A stretch of DNA of 64,000 bases. Origin: Podaxis mareebaensis (taxonomy: Eukaryota > Basidiomycota > Agaricomycetes > Agaricales > Agaricaceae). Shown in pieces: positions 35,901 to 48,359 of the stretch; the first letter of the stretch is position 1, and each line of letters begins with the position of its first letter. The translations under genes were made by a program, and so were the position numbers. The notes beneath the pieces are model-generated. The model searched no databases. It had not been told where the DNA came from and worked only from the letters and a program-made list of their open reading frames with translations. The stretch is from NCBI GenBank assembly GCA_018524725.1, contig JAEUWP010000360.1:186001-250000 (forward strand), read 5' to 3'.

Positions 35901-38900
35901 CTTCAATATCTTGATGACTTGTCAGCTTCTCAAACACAAAGACGATGTTATCAGCTTGCTTTCATTGCTCGTAGAAAAGACGAAGAGTGAAAGAGGGTAT
36001 ACCGGGACTGGCCGCCTCATCACACGGGCGTTACACACACTGGCTGGCGTCTATCCACTGAATGGCCACTTCGTCAATGATGAGGAATGGGAAGACCCAA
36101 GTAAGTTGATTGATATGTTACGGCCTTTGGTTTTAACTGATGATGGTTGCAATCAGGTTTCCGAGCTAATCACAATCTGTACTGGGGAAAACTTTATGAG
36201 GCGAAGGATGTGGTGATTGACTGGCATGGTTCGTTTCATTAAGGATGTGGTTAAGTCTGGGGCTAACGCCATGTACCTAGTGCCATCTGGTGCAGAAATA
36301 GCGTGTGTCTTGGAGATCATCGATAAGATCACCACACCCGCATTAAACAAAGTAGAGGAGCTACTCCAAACCACGCCGACCTGGGATAACGCAGCGCGAA
36401 ACGATTTCTGTCGGTGAGTCGCCAGGTTTACGTCCGCAAACAATTTCTCACAAAACTAGATACCTTCACGCCGTGCGTGCCACTTGGACAGGCTTGCCTA
36501 CCATTTATAAGGAGCAGTATCAAGAAAGTGCTAATCCGTGCTTGAATTTGGAGATAGAAGTCCCGGAGCTAGTAATCAGCCATCTAGACGTTCAGGCAGG
36601 CTTCACGTTAACTGATCCGAAGGATCCCCGTTATCAACGTATTCTCAAAGCACGGCGAAGGTTTGGTGAAGTTAGCCAAAGGGCCTCCTCTGCACTGCGA
36701 AAGAACACAGGAGGCGAGGACCATATTGATGCAGTGATCGGTGTGACGAGGGCAATGGACACCTATCTCCTTGGATACGGTCTAAGCAGATCTGATTTCG
36801 ACTCTATTCAGAGGAATTATGCCCATGCCAGGGAGTGAGTTCCTATGTTCTCTATTTGACGTGAAAAATATTGAAACTTCGGTGCCTTCAGTGGAGGTCG
36901 TGCGTGGCTACGACAGAAGGAACTCTCAAGATTAGTCTTCGTGAAACGCGCACGCGTATATCATAGCGGGCGTGTATACATGCATTCCCTGTACCGTCGC
37001 CGGTCGGAGCTTGATGATAGGCTACTGGCCGAGTTAGCGGAACTTTCGTTATCGCCCTATACACGGATACGACGGTAGGCCATCCGCCATTAATCCCGAG
37101 TTATACTCATAGGATGAATGTAATGAACAGGCAAGCGCAGAGCGTTTTTCACAACGTGTCTGGGGTATGTCTTCTTGTTGGAGCTAGCGTGAGGATCAGT
37201 GAAGCTGATGGCATGCCAATAGTATTACGTCCGATCGACACGTTTTGTCCTGCCTACCCTGTACGACGCTCTGGGCAAGGGTGATGACCCAGATCGGATG
37301 AAAGGAGCTCTCTATATCCTATGGAACAAGGGGATTGGTAGGTTGGTCAAAGTTAGCGATGGCACGATGCTGACTTCTTCGCATGCGCAGCTGCGTATGC
37401 ATTGACGGGTTTGGTCTATTTCCCCTTTGGGCGGTGTGTAATATACTAACAGAACGCGTTCAGATCAGGGTTTACACTCCCGGTATCTGCTTTCCTTGTT
37501 AGGATGCCAGGGCGAGGAAAAGGTGAGATTTTGCTCCGTGTTGCTCCCAACCTGTGGCGCTAAGGTAGTTTATTAGCCTTCAATACAGAAACTTGTATCA
37601 AGCGTGGCCAACGACTGTCTGGCTCTAGTTAATGAGCACACCATCCACACTGAGGCATACACCATGGAAACGCCTCGGCTAGACGAAGCACTTAAAGATC
37701 TAGAGAGTGAATTCTTCATTGATCGCGGTCTGCTAGACAAGGCAACACGTAAAGGTCAGGCCCGTTTCAATCAGCGAAATAAGATATACCATGATACGGT
37801 ACGGTTCTCGCCTCGTGTCTATGTTTGTCGTTTCTAATTTGGCGACATAGGTTGCGGGCATTCTAGAGATAGCCACTAAACCTACGACTCATGTACGTTT
37901 TCACGCGAAACTCTTTCCTTCGTTGTAGATTGAAAGCCCTAACAGTGGCGCTATGTTCAAATGTCGCTTAACTTTCTCTCGGGTCTATCTCGGCGAGATA
38001 TCCCAGCGTCGCCCCAAGTCGTTCAGTTCATAACGAATCAATGCACGAGTCCACAGCCGACCATACGTGCTACAGCGCAGAAGTACGTTGCTCGGCTTGG
38101 AGACCCTCCTTTGACTAATGTTTTGTCAAGTGCCTTGCGTAAACTCCTTTCACATGTCAAATTCAGGACATACTCAAAGACAAAGGAGGAACTCTGGCTC
38201 GAAGAGTGGCACAACCCTATCGCAGAAGAGGTTGAGATAACGAACCCCGAAACGTTCTTGAAGAAACTCCAACTCTCTGGAGATGTTACAGAAACGTTTG
38301 TGTTGCTTCACCCCTGCTTAGAAGTCATAACTGAACACCTTGACCAGTGGATACTATTTTGATAAGGTTCCAACGGGCTTCTTGACCTGGAGCAAGACAG
38401 TTAAGGGCTATCGGCCTATAACAGAGGATCGCTCTCCATTCATCTGGGACACGCAGTCACAGCCAATGTTAGACGTGCTCGAATCCAGGTTACTCCAGCC
38501 CGAGCATTTCAGAAAGGTTGTTTCTCTGTGGAGCCAGGAAACAGGGAAAGGGTCTGGCAACCTTGACGTTCGAACAGAAAATGTATGCTTAATCAAGAAT
38601 GCCGGTCAGTGATGCCATTAGATCCGGAAGTTGACCTTGTCTAATATTCTACGTGCAGCGAAAATGCTGGTTCAATACGAACTTGATAGTATATTTGAAA
38701 TAATTGAACCCTTGCTCTTGGACGCTGACAAATACAAGCAACGTGCTGGTGCAGAAGTATGGGCTGGGCTGATGCGCGGTGAGTCCATGGAAATATTTGT
38801 TGAATCAAGCTAAAGCTCCTGTCCAAAAACAGGCTCCAAGCATTGGCCGCCGAACAGAAAGATGAAGCTCTGGAAATGGACAGGGGAGCGACTGAGCAAC

Positions 38901-40899
38901 ATACTCACTATCGTCAAACCGGAAACCATGTCCTTCTGGGAGACATTATTCTTAGTGGGTTACCGTCATCTCCGCAGCTTCCAGAACGCTCTTGACACGG
39001 TCTCATCCATCGTAGTGGATTCTAGACGACCGCGATCCCCGCCGGCACCAGCCTTTGACTGACTGGATACTATCGCTCCCTCTCGAGTTTTCCGGAGATT
39101 CAGCGTTCGAAAGTTCGTGTTCTCCGAACCGGTTGTATGCATCAACTCACATCACTCACGAACTGGTTGGACTTTAGTGAAGAAATCATTATCATTTGTC
39201 AATATTCTTGCCTCAAGCACGGGCATATTCTTTAATCCCCTTGCTGACAAATATGTCGGAGTTATCCTCAACAACGCTAATACTGGCTATGCAGAAGTAA
39301 GCCTATTCCCTGGTCCACATACCTGGGCTGACTCGGCCCTGAAGATTCGGAATTCATTCTGTCACACGCTTCGTACCATTACACAGAATCAATGGCAGCC
39401 TCGGCACCCTTCTGTCCACTCTTTCCTTGAAGCATGCAGCTTGGGGAGCGATCCGTTACTAATTCGGTGAGGATTAGTGGTTACCTAATTGTTTTGTTGC
39501 TGACACCATGAGCAGCCAAGCGCGATACATGGGACGCATACAGGAGATTCTAAAAGAGATGCCCAAATGGAGAAAAGAGCGCCTTCCCCCACCGCGCGTC
39601 AGTCAGTCGGAGGTAAATTCACTGCTGTCGTCCTTTGTTTCTTTTGCGCTGACCTCAACTGGATTTGCAGTACGACAAGATTGGATTAACGTGTAGGTTC
39701 TAAACCTATCTTCTATCCTTCGAGAACCTGACTCCGGGATAGTATTGGAATGGCTCTGGGTTTCGGCCCATGGTCCTCAGGTTTCCATGATTTTCCCATA
39801 TGCTGTCCCGATGCTGTAAGTGCGTCCAATCTTGATTGGGGTTGGAAGCTGAAAGTCTGGTTTAGCCCCGAAATCCTTCGCATGTCAGAGCTTAACGATA
39901 GCTCGGACCTACACACATACAGTAGTGCCGTCTTGTATATCCTGTCTGCTGTATCACCACCGATCGAATACGTGGAAGCAATCTTCTCGAACTTCGTTTC
40001 GGCGATTAAATCCACAACAGTAAGTGTCATGCAGTACTCTCTGGTGTTAAAGGAAGCTCAGTATTGCTTCTTTCGCCCCAAGTCCTGGCGTACGCGACTA
40101 CAAGCCCTGCCGACATTGGTGGTATTTTTCTACCGGAACCTTCTGTATATCTCACAGGATGGAGTATCCAGCGTAATGGAGGTACTCATGGAATGTCTTG
40201 CTGACGAAAATGTAGAAGTAAGGGAAATGGCTTCTAAGACATTGGCCGGCGTGGTCCGTTGCTCTCAACGGCAAAGCATCATTCCGTTAAAGGTATGGTT
40301 TTCAGGTTGACCGTGCGTAACGCAAGTACTGAAATGGCGCCACAGAACCGCTTCATCTCACTAGCCAAGAAATCCACACTTCCCCCGAGGCGTGATCCTG
40401 GTTATGCAGATGCCCTGCGAACCTTGCACTCTGCGATTCTGGGATTATGTGCACTCATTGAGAGTGTGCCTTATTCCGTCGAATCGTGGATGCCGCCACT
40501 GACAGAAAGTAGGCACCCACCATCTAGCTCGCTGATGAACCCGTCTGACATGTCACAGTCCTTGCAAACCATGCAACAGACCCGCCGCCGATCTCAACGA
40601 CGATCAGAAAGTGTGCATCCGAATTCAAGAAGGTATGTTCAGTCTACACGTGCATCTTGCGTCCTCACACTCCTCCGACAATCGCCTAGACCCATCAGGT
40701 AAGATAGAATCAAAAGTGCGATCAGAACACAGGTAACGAAAACTATGACCAGGATACTTGGCACAAGGACCAGCTTCTTTTCGATGAAGATCAATTGCAG
40801 AACCTCTCAACGATGCTCGTCGGCACTTCTTATTGTAAGTCCTACACCGGCCACCTTCCATGCCGCACTCGGGCTAACGAATGGATCCTAGACGCTTAA
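32979..40899 (+). CDS. BLM10: Proteasome activator BLM10/PA200 (PSME4 family)
   Basis: This is the largest gene in the window, roughly 2,000 or more residues over some 25 short-intron exons. BLM10/PA200 caps the 20S proteasome and opens its gate. Seen blocks include the N-terminal LEEKRESLQTYLDSIPYECE, then CWLLMRYPMLKSTRAKLVRF, PGIDTRTLRSWSDMISRLCN, SSDLELPWEPLWRVMQKDLW, then HEAT-repeat-like helices with SGANAMYLVPSGAEIACVLE, RYIRSIVDR-type segments, and late blocks DGVSSVMEVLMECLADENVE and VREMASKTLAGVVRCSQR. The C-terminus is HKDQLLFDEDQLQNLSTMLV then GTSYYA, joined across a last intron (donor after TCTTATT, acceptor CCTAG), with TAA at 40897-40899. The terminal YYA is the HbYX-like tail that docks into alpha-ring pockets. 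The frame shows no disabling break along conserved segments. Exon borders in 36,840-37,600 are the least certain. Confidence 0.92.
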
Positions 40900-43431
40900 T
40901 CATCCGGATAATTAATTGCACGCAGGAGAGCGCGGGCTAATCAGACGTAACCTGTACTGTTGCTGCATTTATTGCCTCTGCAATCTACGAATCCTCTTTA
41001 TATTTTATGCCACGAAGCACGGTCGTGCACGATAGAAGTTACGTCAAGGGTCATTCTGCTATCGCAAAATCAGCACTGGGTGGAGAATTGACTGCGCACA
41101 GTATGGATGAAGATATCCTTGTTCTTTCATTCTCTGGCACCTTCTGGATTTTCGCCTATGGAATGGCAACCAGGGCGCCGGGCTCCATTTGCTGGCTGAG
41201 TAATGTCAATCATGTCAAGATATGAAATCTGGAAGAGTGATCAAGATATCAGTAATGTGGAGGTTACAAGACAGAATAAGAAAGTGGTCGAAGCATTCGC
41301 GCTAGTCGAGAGGTCAGGAGGTAGTCAGTATTGGTCATGCAACAGGTGTATTTAATCTCGGCAAAAGCTTTGGGAGGTTCGGGTCTCCTCTGCTCGGAAG
41401 CGCGATTGGTAACCGCGGCGGACGGAGATAAAAGTATTTGGGTGTCCTCTAGAAGGTGGAGGATGGTGTTACATCGTGATCGCGATAAGTTTGTCGCCCG
41501 CAAGGTCTAGTGGGTCGCTTCGTCAATCGGGTGTGATTCCAGGAGATTCTTCCAACGAGACAGATGTCAAAGACAAGTTTAGCGCTCGAACGAGGTTCGA
41601 GCACGTCCTTGACGTATTTGAGCTTCATGGCATACCGCGAATTGATGCGATAAAGGAGTTTTTATCTACTATTTATCTTAAGAGCTTAAAGGTTGGGGCT
41701 TAATGTTTTTCACCTAGCGGAGCGGACCTGGTATCTAGGTCTGCGTAGAAAATCAACATGTGGCAGAGATCATGCATGTTCGAACATGTGTATCGAGAAG
41801 CGATCTGTTGACAGCGGTATCGATATGTTTTTCCCCTCTTCAGGAGGAGGGACCCAAGCCAAGGGTAATGTGGGGTATTGTATATACCTCTGTGAGCTTT
41901 TTCGAGTTTGGCAACAAAGTGCTCGTTTCTTCCAACGGATCGGATGGCTGGATCCTGTGGATATGTACAATTATAGACGATTGTACTGAGTGGAAGTTCT
42001 TTGCTAGGCGAAGTCGGGCTGACGTCAAAGTCACGCGGACGGAGAAGCATGGTGCCTTTTTGCCTGGAGGACGGCATTGAGGCAAATCATAGTTCGTATC
42101 ATGAACAATCAGCGACGCGGAGAGCAAGAGGATGTGGCCAGCTATACAAAAGCAGCAGGACACAAGCCAGAGTTCATCATTGCGTTGCGATCTTGTAAAA
42201 TTTTTCCCGACTCCTCGATGATGAGTGCTTTTGTATGTGTTAGCCTATTTGTGTCTGGAAGGGCCGGCATTCTTCGTTGGAAGGCAGTGGCATTTGATCG
42301 GGAAGAGAACGCGTTCTATAGAGTAGAATGACAGATAGTATATTTGCAGACGGAGAGCGTGTACGGGAATTATCATATCCATCCATCAGGTGTGTCGATT
42401 GCGACGGCACGGGAGGAAGTCAGATGCGGAAGGGGTCGGGAATTGATGGGCAAAGGGGCAGTATATGAGGTTTCGAACAAATGATACTGTTCTAAACAAA
42501 CAGGGCTTGATGGGTATTCGATGGAGGCTGAGCAAAATCATTCAAGTTGACGACAGCGATGGAGATAGCGCTAAACTTGGAATGATCTCTGTTTCTATAT
42601 GGCACAGCACGGGGCACGTGTTCAACACGTGCTGGAGCGGTGGCCAGTTTGGGGAGTTGTTTGCACCGTTGAAGCGGGAGAGTGGTATCGGTGGAATGGG
42701 AGTCAACGGTGTATTTTCCGAGAGGTGTTCTGGGAGCTGGGGGCTCAGAAGGAGGATGTGGCGGAGGAGCTGTCATGATGAGCAACTCGGCTCGGGGTTG
42801 AAATCAGGCCTGTCGAAGCCATCCCTGTTATGGAAAACAACGGGTTTAGTGGACAGCCGTATTTTGGTGTTGGAACCGGTGGAATTGCGCCTTGGACTCT
42901 TTCACTATCATCTCTCCCCGCATAATATCAGTTTGGAAGCACAATTCTTCATCGATAGAACATATTCAGCGGATTTGGCTTGCTGGTTATCTTTCCAAGT
43001 GAGTGGCCCCGTTGGCGCCCAGCACGGCCGTGATTAATTATTGGGAAAAGCCGACCGCGAGAAGGGCACGTTGCCTGCGATCAAAACCTTGACCGTGAAT
43101 GCCTCCCCTTTGCCTTGCTCCCCTTCCTTCTTAACATTCACCTTCCTCCTAGGTCAACAACCCCATTTCTGTCACAACTCCGGACTTATCTTGCAAAACA
43201 ACACGTCCAGCCCCTCACGATCCTCACGCTTTTTTATACCTATCTGCTGTCCATCCTACGCCCCAGTCTCTTTCCTCAGACGGGCTCTATCTATCCCTCA
43301 TATTAGCTGCCTTCCAAAACATTATCACTCAATCGTCCTTCCATCATCTGTCTAATTTACGGTCAGTCTCCACACGGATTCATCTATTCCCCGTCTTGTC
43401 CCTCAAACACACCGTTCTGACCTGTAGTCCA
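40900..43431. other. Unassigned region, possible unrecognised gene
   Basis: This 2.5 kb lies between BLM10 and the CCCH gene. Its last 390 bases are pyrimidine-rich and probably promoter and leader of the CCCH gene. Between about 41,220 and 43,037 there are several medium open frames on both strands, among them plus-strand frames at 41,476-41,703, 41,760-42,080 and 42,465-43,037 and minus-strand frames at 41,264-41,503, 41,700-42,077 and 42,492-42,785. I could not build a convincing spliced gene or recognise a domain in any of them. A small fast-evolving gene may be present, but strand and limits are not supported. Confidence 0.3.
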
Positions 43432-46149
43432 ATGTACGAAACAGTCACGACTCCTCAGTTGCATACCTTCTCCGAACGCCATCTGTCAGTGGCCATCCCT
43501 TCGAGCAATTTCCACCTCAACCTTTTGGGACTTCAAGAAGACTATAACCCGGATATAAAGGTACTTCCATATTTTCCAACACGTGTGCGCCTCGCTCATC
43601 AAAAGCCCCACCTTCAGGATTGGCATTTGTCGACAACCCATCACGACGAAGACGACGATATTGTATCGCTGGCTACAGCACACCTTCCTATTTCCCATCA
43701 AAAACTCAAATCCACCGTCATGCCCACTCGAACCGACACTATCGCAGCCGAACTCTCCAGGAGCGCCGGGCAGCGTTGGAGACTGAGCTCCAACGGCCAC
43801 ATCGTGGATGCGGACCCCACTCCTTCTGGATGGGGGCTAGCAGACGATCTTGTCCGGCTTCAGATCGGCGATGTTAGCAAGGAGGGTGATGAGTTGCACA
43901 GGACCATGCGCACTCCTCCCAAGTCCAAGCTTTCTTCGTCCGTAGCTCAGTTGAACGAGAGCAGCCCTCTCGACACATCGTCGAACACCAGTATAGGCTC
44001 GTCACCACACACACCGGATCACCAGCTCACCATCACCCATTCTCGTGGCTCATCTACCGATTCGACAACCTCTGGTTCCCATGACTCCTCGCCCGGCGCT
44101 CAAAATGCCTTGTTGAACCACACCCTCAAGGGTCCCGCAATTGAGCCCAAGGAGCGTCCCCATTCTTTCAGCGGCGGTCTTTCCACTGCCGATCTCCGTC
44201 GCTTGCAGCAAATCGATGATGCCAATGATGAGCTCGAAGCACAACAATGGGGGCCCAATCAGTTTCGCGACAATGGCACCCTGCAGAACGAGCAGTTACA
44301 ATATCCCACCCTCACCCAAATTCATCGCCCCCAACCCTTGTCCCACCCTCAATTATTTGATTATAGGAACACTATGCAATCGGCTGCCTCCGATCGCGAT
44401 GAGTCTCAAATAGATTACAACCTATCTCAACGTTACCCTACTGTTCCTCAAGGTCTCCCCATGACTGCTGTGCCCCCGCACCCCTCGTTTGTCGCTGGTC
44501 GGCTCAATAACGTAGTCCCTAACGTGGGCTACCGTCAACCTCCTCGTAGTTTCCCTCAGCAGACCTTGCTTCCTAATCCAAGTCCGTTGGGTTTCCCCGC
44601 CGGGCACCACACTTCGCATCTCTCACTTGGTAATACCCAACAGCTGTATGAGATGATGATACCGTCCGCCCCCCACGATAATCATCCCGCAGTAACCCGT
44701 GTTCAGCAGCAACACAATGTCTTCCGCGGTGGCCACCACCATTCCGCATCCGACCCTTCAGCGATGCGTGATGCTGCCACTCTTTCCCTCCTCAATGGTA
44801 ACCTCCCATCCTTTGCTCCTGGGATATATCCTCCGGCCTTGCATCCATCAATACCCATGTTCCCTAGTCAGTTTTACGGGGCACAAGATGTTGTTGCTGC
44901 GCAATTAGCGGGCAGGCTTCCCACGCCGTTCGCTGGTCCCTACAATGTTCCGCCCCAGACTCCCAACGCCGAGGCCACCGCTATCACCCCTACAGCAAGT
45001 GCTAATGGACAGCCAGGGCCCAGCGCTAACAATAGAAAGCTTGGCCTTTACAAGACCGAACTCTGTCGAAGCTGGGAAGAGAAAGGCACCTGCCGCTACG
45101 GTGCTAAGTGTCAATTCGCTCATGGGGAAGAAGAGTTGCGCAAAGTTGCTCGACACCCCAAGGTACGGTCTCGTTTATAGCATTCACGTATGCGTTTTGA
45201 TTTTTCTCTTCTCCAGTACAAGACAGAGATTTGCAGGGTGAGTGCCTCAACCCTGGCTCTAGAATCGATTGATACCTAACATACTTTCTTCATGTAGACT
45301 TTCTGGGTATCTGGATCATGTCCATATGGCAAGAGATGCTGTTTCATCCATACAGAGTTGCCCACCAACGGCCAAAGCCCCGCTACCCCAGGCTCTGAGA
45401 ATCCTCCTGAAGCTCGGCCCCGATCCATGAGCACCAACAGCGACCCTAATGACTCTTCTGTCTCACTCCTCGCTCGCATCTCCGCTAAACGCACTGAATC
45501 GAACACCAGTGGTTTAGCCACCCCCGTGGAGTTGAACAAGAATGCGTTCCAGTTCGGTCGCTCCTCAACCGGCAAGCTACGGGTTGATACCACCGTCCCA
45601 CCAACGAAGCAAAACAAGTCGGCCTATCCTTCTTTCACGAGCAACGGCATCCTCCTTCCTGCTGGTGACCAGACTTCTTCTCAGGAGCCTGCACCCGTTA
45701 CTGCGGGCCCTGACCTGGGCAGGCAACACAACGCCAGGCTTGAGATCGTTGGTTTCAATAACGTAAGTCCTCAAACTTCGCCTCTCGACACATATAACGA
45801 TCTGAGACACGTTCTTCAGCAGGTGACTCCCAAAAAGACTACGGCGGGCTCTAGTATCCGCCATTCCTTCAATGGAACAGAAGTCGATCTTAACGTTAGC
45901 TCTCTTCCCACCGGGCCCGGTCACAATTATACCCTCTCCACTAGTGACGCCTCGTCACATGCTGCACCTCGCCCGAATGGACACGTTCGTACAGGCAGTG
46001 CAGGAAACTGGGCAAGCTTCCCTCGCAGCCAGCTTTCAAACTCGTCTTACCCAGGCTCTTCGAGCCCCGCGGCTGACAGGATGGCGGGCTCACCTTGGAA
46101 TGATATTGCCATCGGTGCTACTAGGTTGCACGAGAAGGCCTGGGCGTAA
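43432..46149 (+). CDS. Tandem CCCH zinc-finger RNA-binding protein (TTP/Cth2-like)
   Basis: There are three exons: 43432-45162, a 21-base microexon 45217-45237, and 45298-46149. Two CCCH fingers are present. Finger 1 is [15 protein letters not shown] then [10 protein letters not shown] (C-x8-C-x5-C-x3-H). Finger 2 is [20 protein letters not shown], same spacing, with lead-in YKTEIC supplied entirely by the microexon. The paired (R/K)YKTELCR lead-ins and spacing are those of tristetraprolin/Cth2 proteins, which bind AU-rich mRNA elements and promote decay. The long flanks are Ser/Pro/Gln/His-rich and probably disordered. The start at 43432 is the first ATG of the long open frame; an internal ATG near 43720 ([18 protein letters not shown]) begins a more conserved-looking region and could be the true start. 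The last exon ends at TAA 46147-46149. Confidence 0.9.
45217..45237 (+). other. 21-base microexon in the CCCH gene
   Basis: Flanked by a 54-base intron (acceptor TCTTCTCCAG) and a 60-base intron (donor GTGAGT), this exon reads exactly seven codons, YKTEICR. Both borders are phase 0. Skipping it keeps the frame but removes the lead-in and first cysteine of the second finger. Confidence 0.85.
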
Positions 46150-46760
46150 GCCTGGGTGGTCAATCGCGTTATTGGGGTGGTTGAGTCCACACCTTCGGCG
46201 CGTTCGTCCTGTATAACATCAAATATAATTTGCGGCTTGGTCGGACACACTCCCCCCTACTTCGACGCTCTTCAATCGATCTTGTTGTGGAACGGATTCT
46301 TTTCCTGTTTCGTCTTCCCCTGCCAATACCAAGTGTACTACTTGCTTGTTTAAACGGGTTTCTCATATCCCCTTTCTCCTCTTTACCCCGCAACAAATGA
46401 ACACTTTTTTCGTCTGCTCCCTGTTTTATGCTTTCCTCTTATTCCCTTTTTTCTTGTCATTGTTATCGTAGGTTATCTGATTACAAGCCACCATACATTT
46501 TGCATTATTTGTCGTCAGCAGCAATAGCCATGTTTTTATTCTCTTTATCGTGCTTGTTCATGTAGGTGCTAATATATCTGAATGGAGGCATTATAACGCA
46601 TATACATCAAGACCAAATATGCCAGAGGATAAGCAGGAAAACGAAAGCTACCGGCTAACCACCGCAGGGTAAGTAACATGTTGCACATTTATTAGAAGCA
46701 AGAACGGGGCATTTCCCCAACAAAATTGCCCGATCATAGGGGTTGAGATGAGAGATTATC
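46150..46760. other. Convergent 3' flanks
   Basis: AT-rich and T-rich sequence between the CCCH gene and the choline kinase gene, probably their 3' untranslated regions. No gene seen. Confidence 0.5.
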
Positions 46761-48359
46761 CTATAGCACTCCTAGTTGCCTGAGCTCCCGACGGAACCCA
46801 GCCATACGACACCTTGCATAACCGATATAGTCAAACTCGGGCGTTTGGTTGTTGTTCTCCAAATTGTCACGCGCTTGGACAATGGCCCATATAGCCCAGC
46901 AGGCATGAGATGCTGGGCTCCACACTTGGACCTGTCTGTCGAGTTTGGCGATGGCGGGTTCAAGCTCGGCATCCGAACTCGTGAGGTGTTGATGCTCCTT
47001 TGTGGAGAAGCAAGTATGACGAATGTAAGCGATGTAGAAGTTGCGCCGTTCAGCTAAGGTGGGGTATCGCGAAACGTCGAGTAAGTGAGGTGTATCCGAG
47101 TGGTAATTTGCCGTCCACTCATGGAAATGATTTGCAATGTCGTATGACGCGGGGTTAGGCGCTGCGTATTCAAAGTCAACCACGATTATCTTGAGGGTGA
47201 CATTCACAAAATAAATAGATAAACGGATAGGAGAAAAGAATAAATGAACAAAAGACATGAGAAATTCTTCGTCCCGAAAACATTCCAGAAGGTAAGGAAA
47301 CGTACCTGGCGATGATCGTCCACCCCTTCCTTTGGACGCCTCAACCTAAGGAGGTTACCGTACTGAGTGTCATTATGTGCAAAAACTCTCCTACTGCCAG
47401 AGTGCACATCATCTACTTTGGCTAACCAACGAGAATATCGATCCCAGTCGCGCCAAAAATCATTGAGATCAAGTTCTCGTTTGATGTCTTCAGGCAACGA
47501 GGGAAGTTCAAGGACGGCACGTGCTGGTGGGAGCCATGAACGGACATTATTTTCGACTGCGATATCCCAACCCTCGCCTTCCACGACTTCAATATCGACA
47601 GAATGAAACTCCGCCATTCGTGCACCAATCCATTGGCTAATTCTTTGGTCGCGAATGTCTTGGGCAGTAAGGGTGGTTGACTCAAAGTATTCTTCAATAC
47701 GCCCGTTTTCAAAAGTTCCATATATGCGTGGCCCAATGTGATACTTGGAGGAGAGGATATGGAGAGTATGGAGTTCTCGAGGGCGAGAAATCAAAGAACC
47801 CGAAGAAGGTCCGTATATGCGAAGAAGAACGGTGCGCACACGTTTCTTCGAGGGGTATGTAACGAAAAACACGGCGTTGGTCAGAGCGCCAGAAATTTTT
47901 CGTATGTTGAGGTCCCGATGTAGAAAATCGTTGGCATAGAAATATGGAACGTGGAGGAGCCGCAGGATTTCAAAAACTTGTGAGGCAAACTCAGGTGTCT
48001 TGTAGTGTCTGTAGAGTGATAAATGGTATTAGAACCGAATACAAAAACGGAGCGACGGAGCCAAACCATATCCTCGGTCAGGTTACCGTAGACGTCCGTC
48101 CACCTGAAACTCCCGGTGAAACGAGTGAAAAGACGGCTCACCTTGCTTGAAGACTTATCTTGGCGTGGCGTAAGCCCTCGACTCTGATGGTGTCCGCATC
48201 AACCTCTGCGAGTCGCAGCGACGTTCTGGAAGAAGAGGCACTCGCAATGAGGGATGCAAGGCTCTGGATAGAAGCACTTGAGAGCTGTCGCCGTAGTGAG
48301 GCCGACGCAGGTGGTGAGGACAGGGAAGTAGAAACTGTGGAAGAAAGTACAGGAGACAT
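46761..48359 (-). CDS. Choline/ethanolamine kinase
   Basis: The enzyme phosphorylates choline or ethanolamine with ATP, the first step of the CDP-choline (Kennedy) pathway. The N-terminus is Ser-rich. Then GLRHAKISLQARWTDVYGNL, ISGALTNAVFFVTYPSKKR, LLRIYGPSSG, ARMAEFHSVDIEV and the Brenner motif FAHNDTQYGNLLRL appear (catalytic Asp in HND, metal Asn in YGN). After an intron comes IIVVDFEYAAPNPASYDIAN, the choline kinase signature with its DFEY metal-binding Asp, then NHFHEW. The C-terminal helix ends at TAG 46761-46763. The intron between WLRRSVF and TPEFASQVFEILR uses an acceptor at CTACAAG to keep frame. Length is about 460 residues. Which of choline or ethanolamine is preferred cannot be told. 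Confidence 0.92.
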
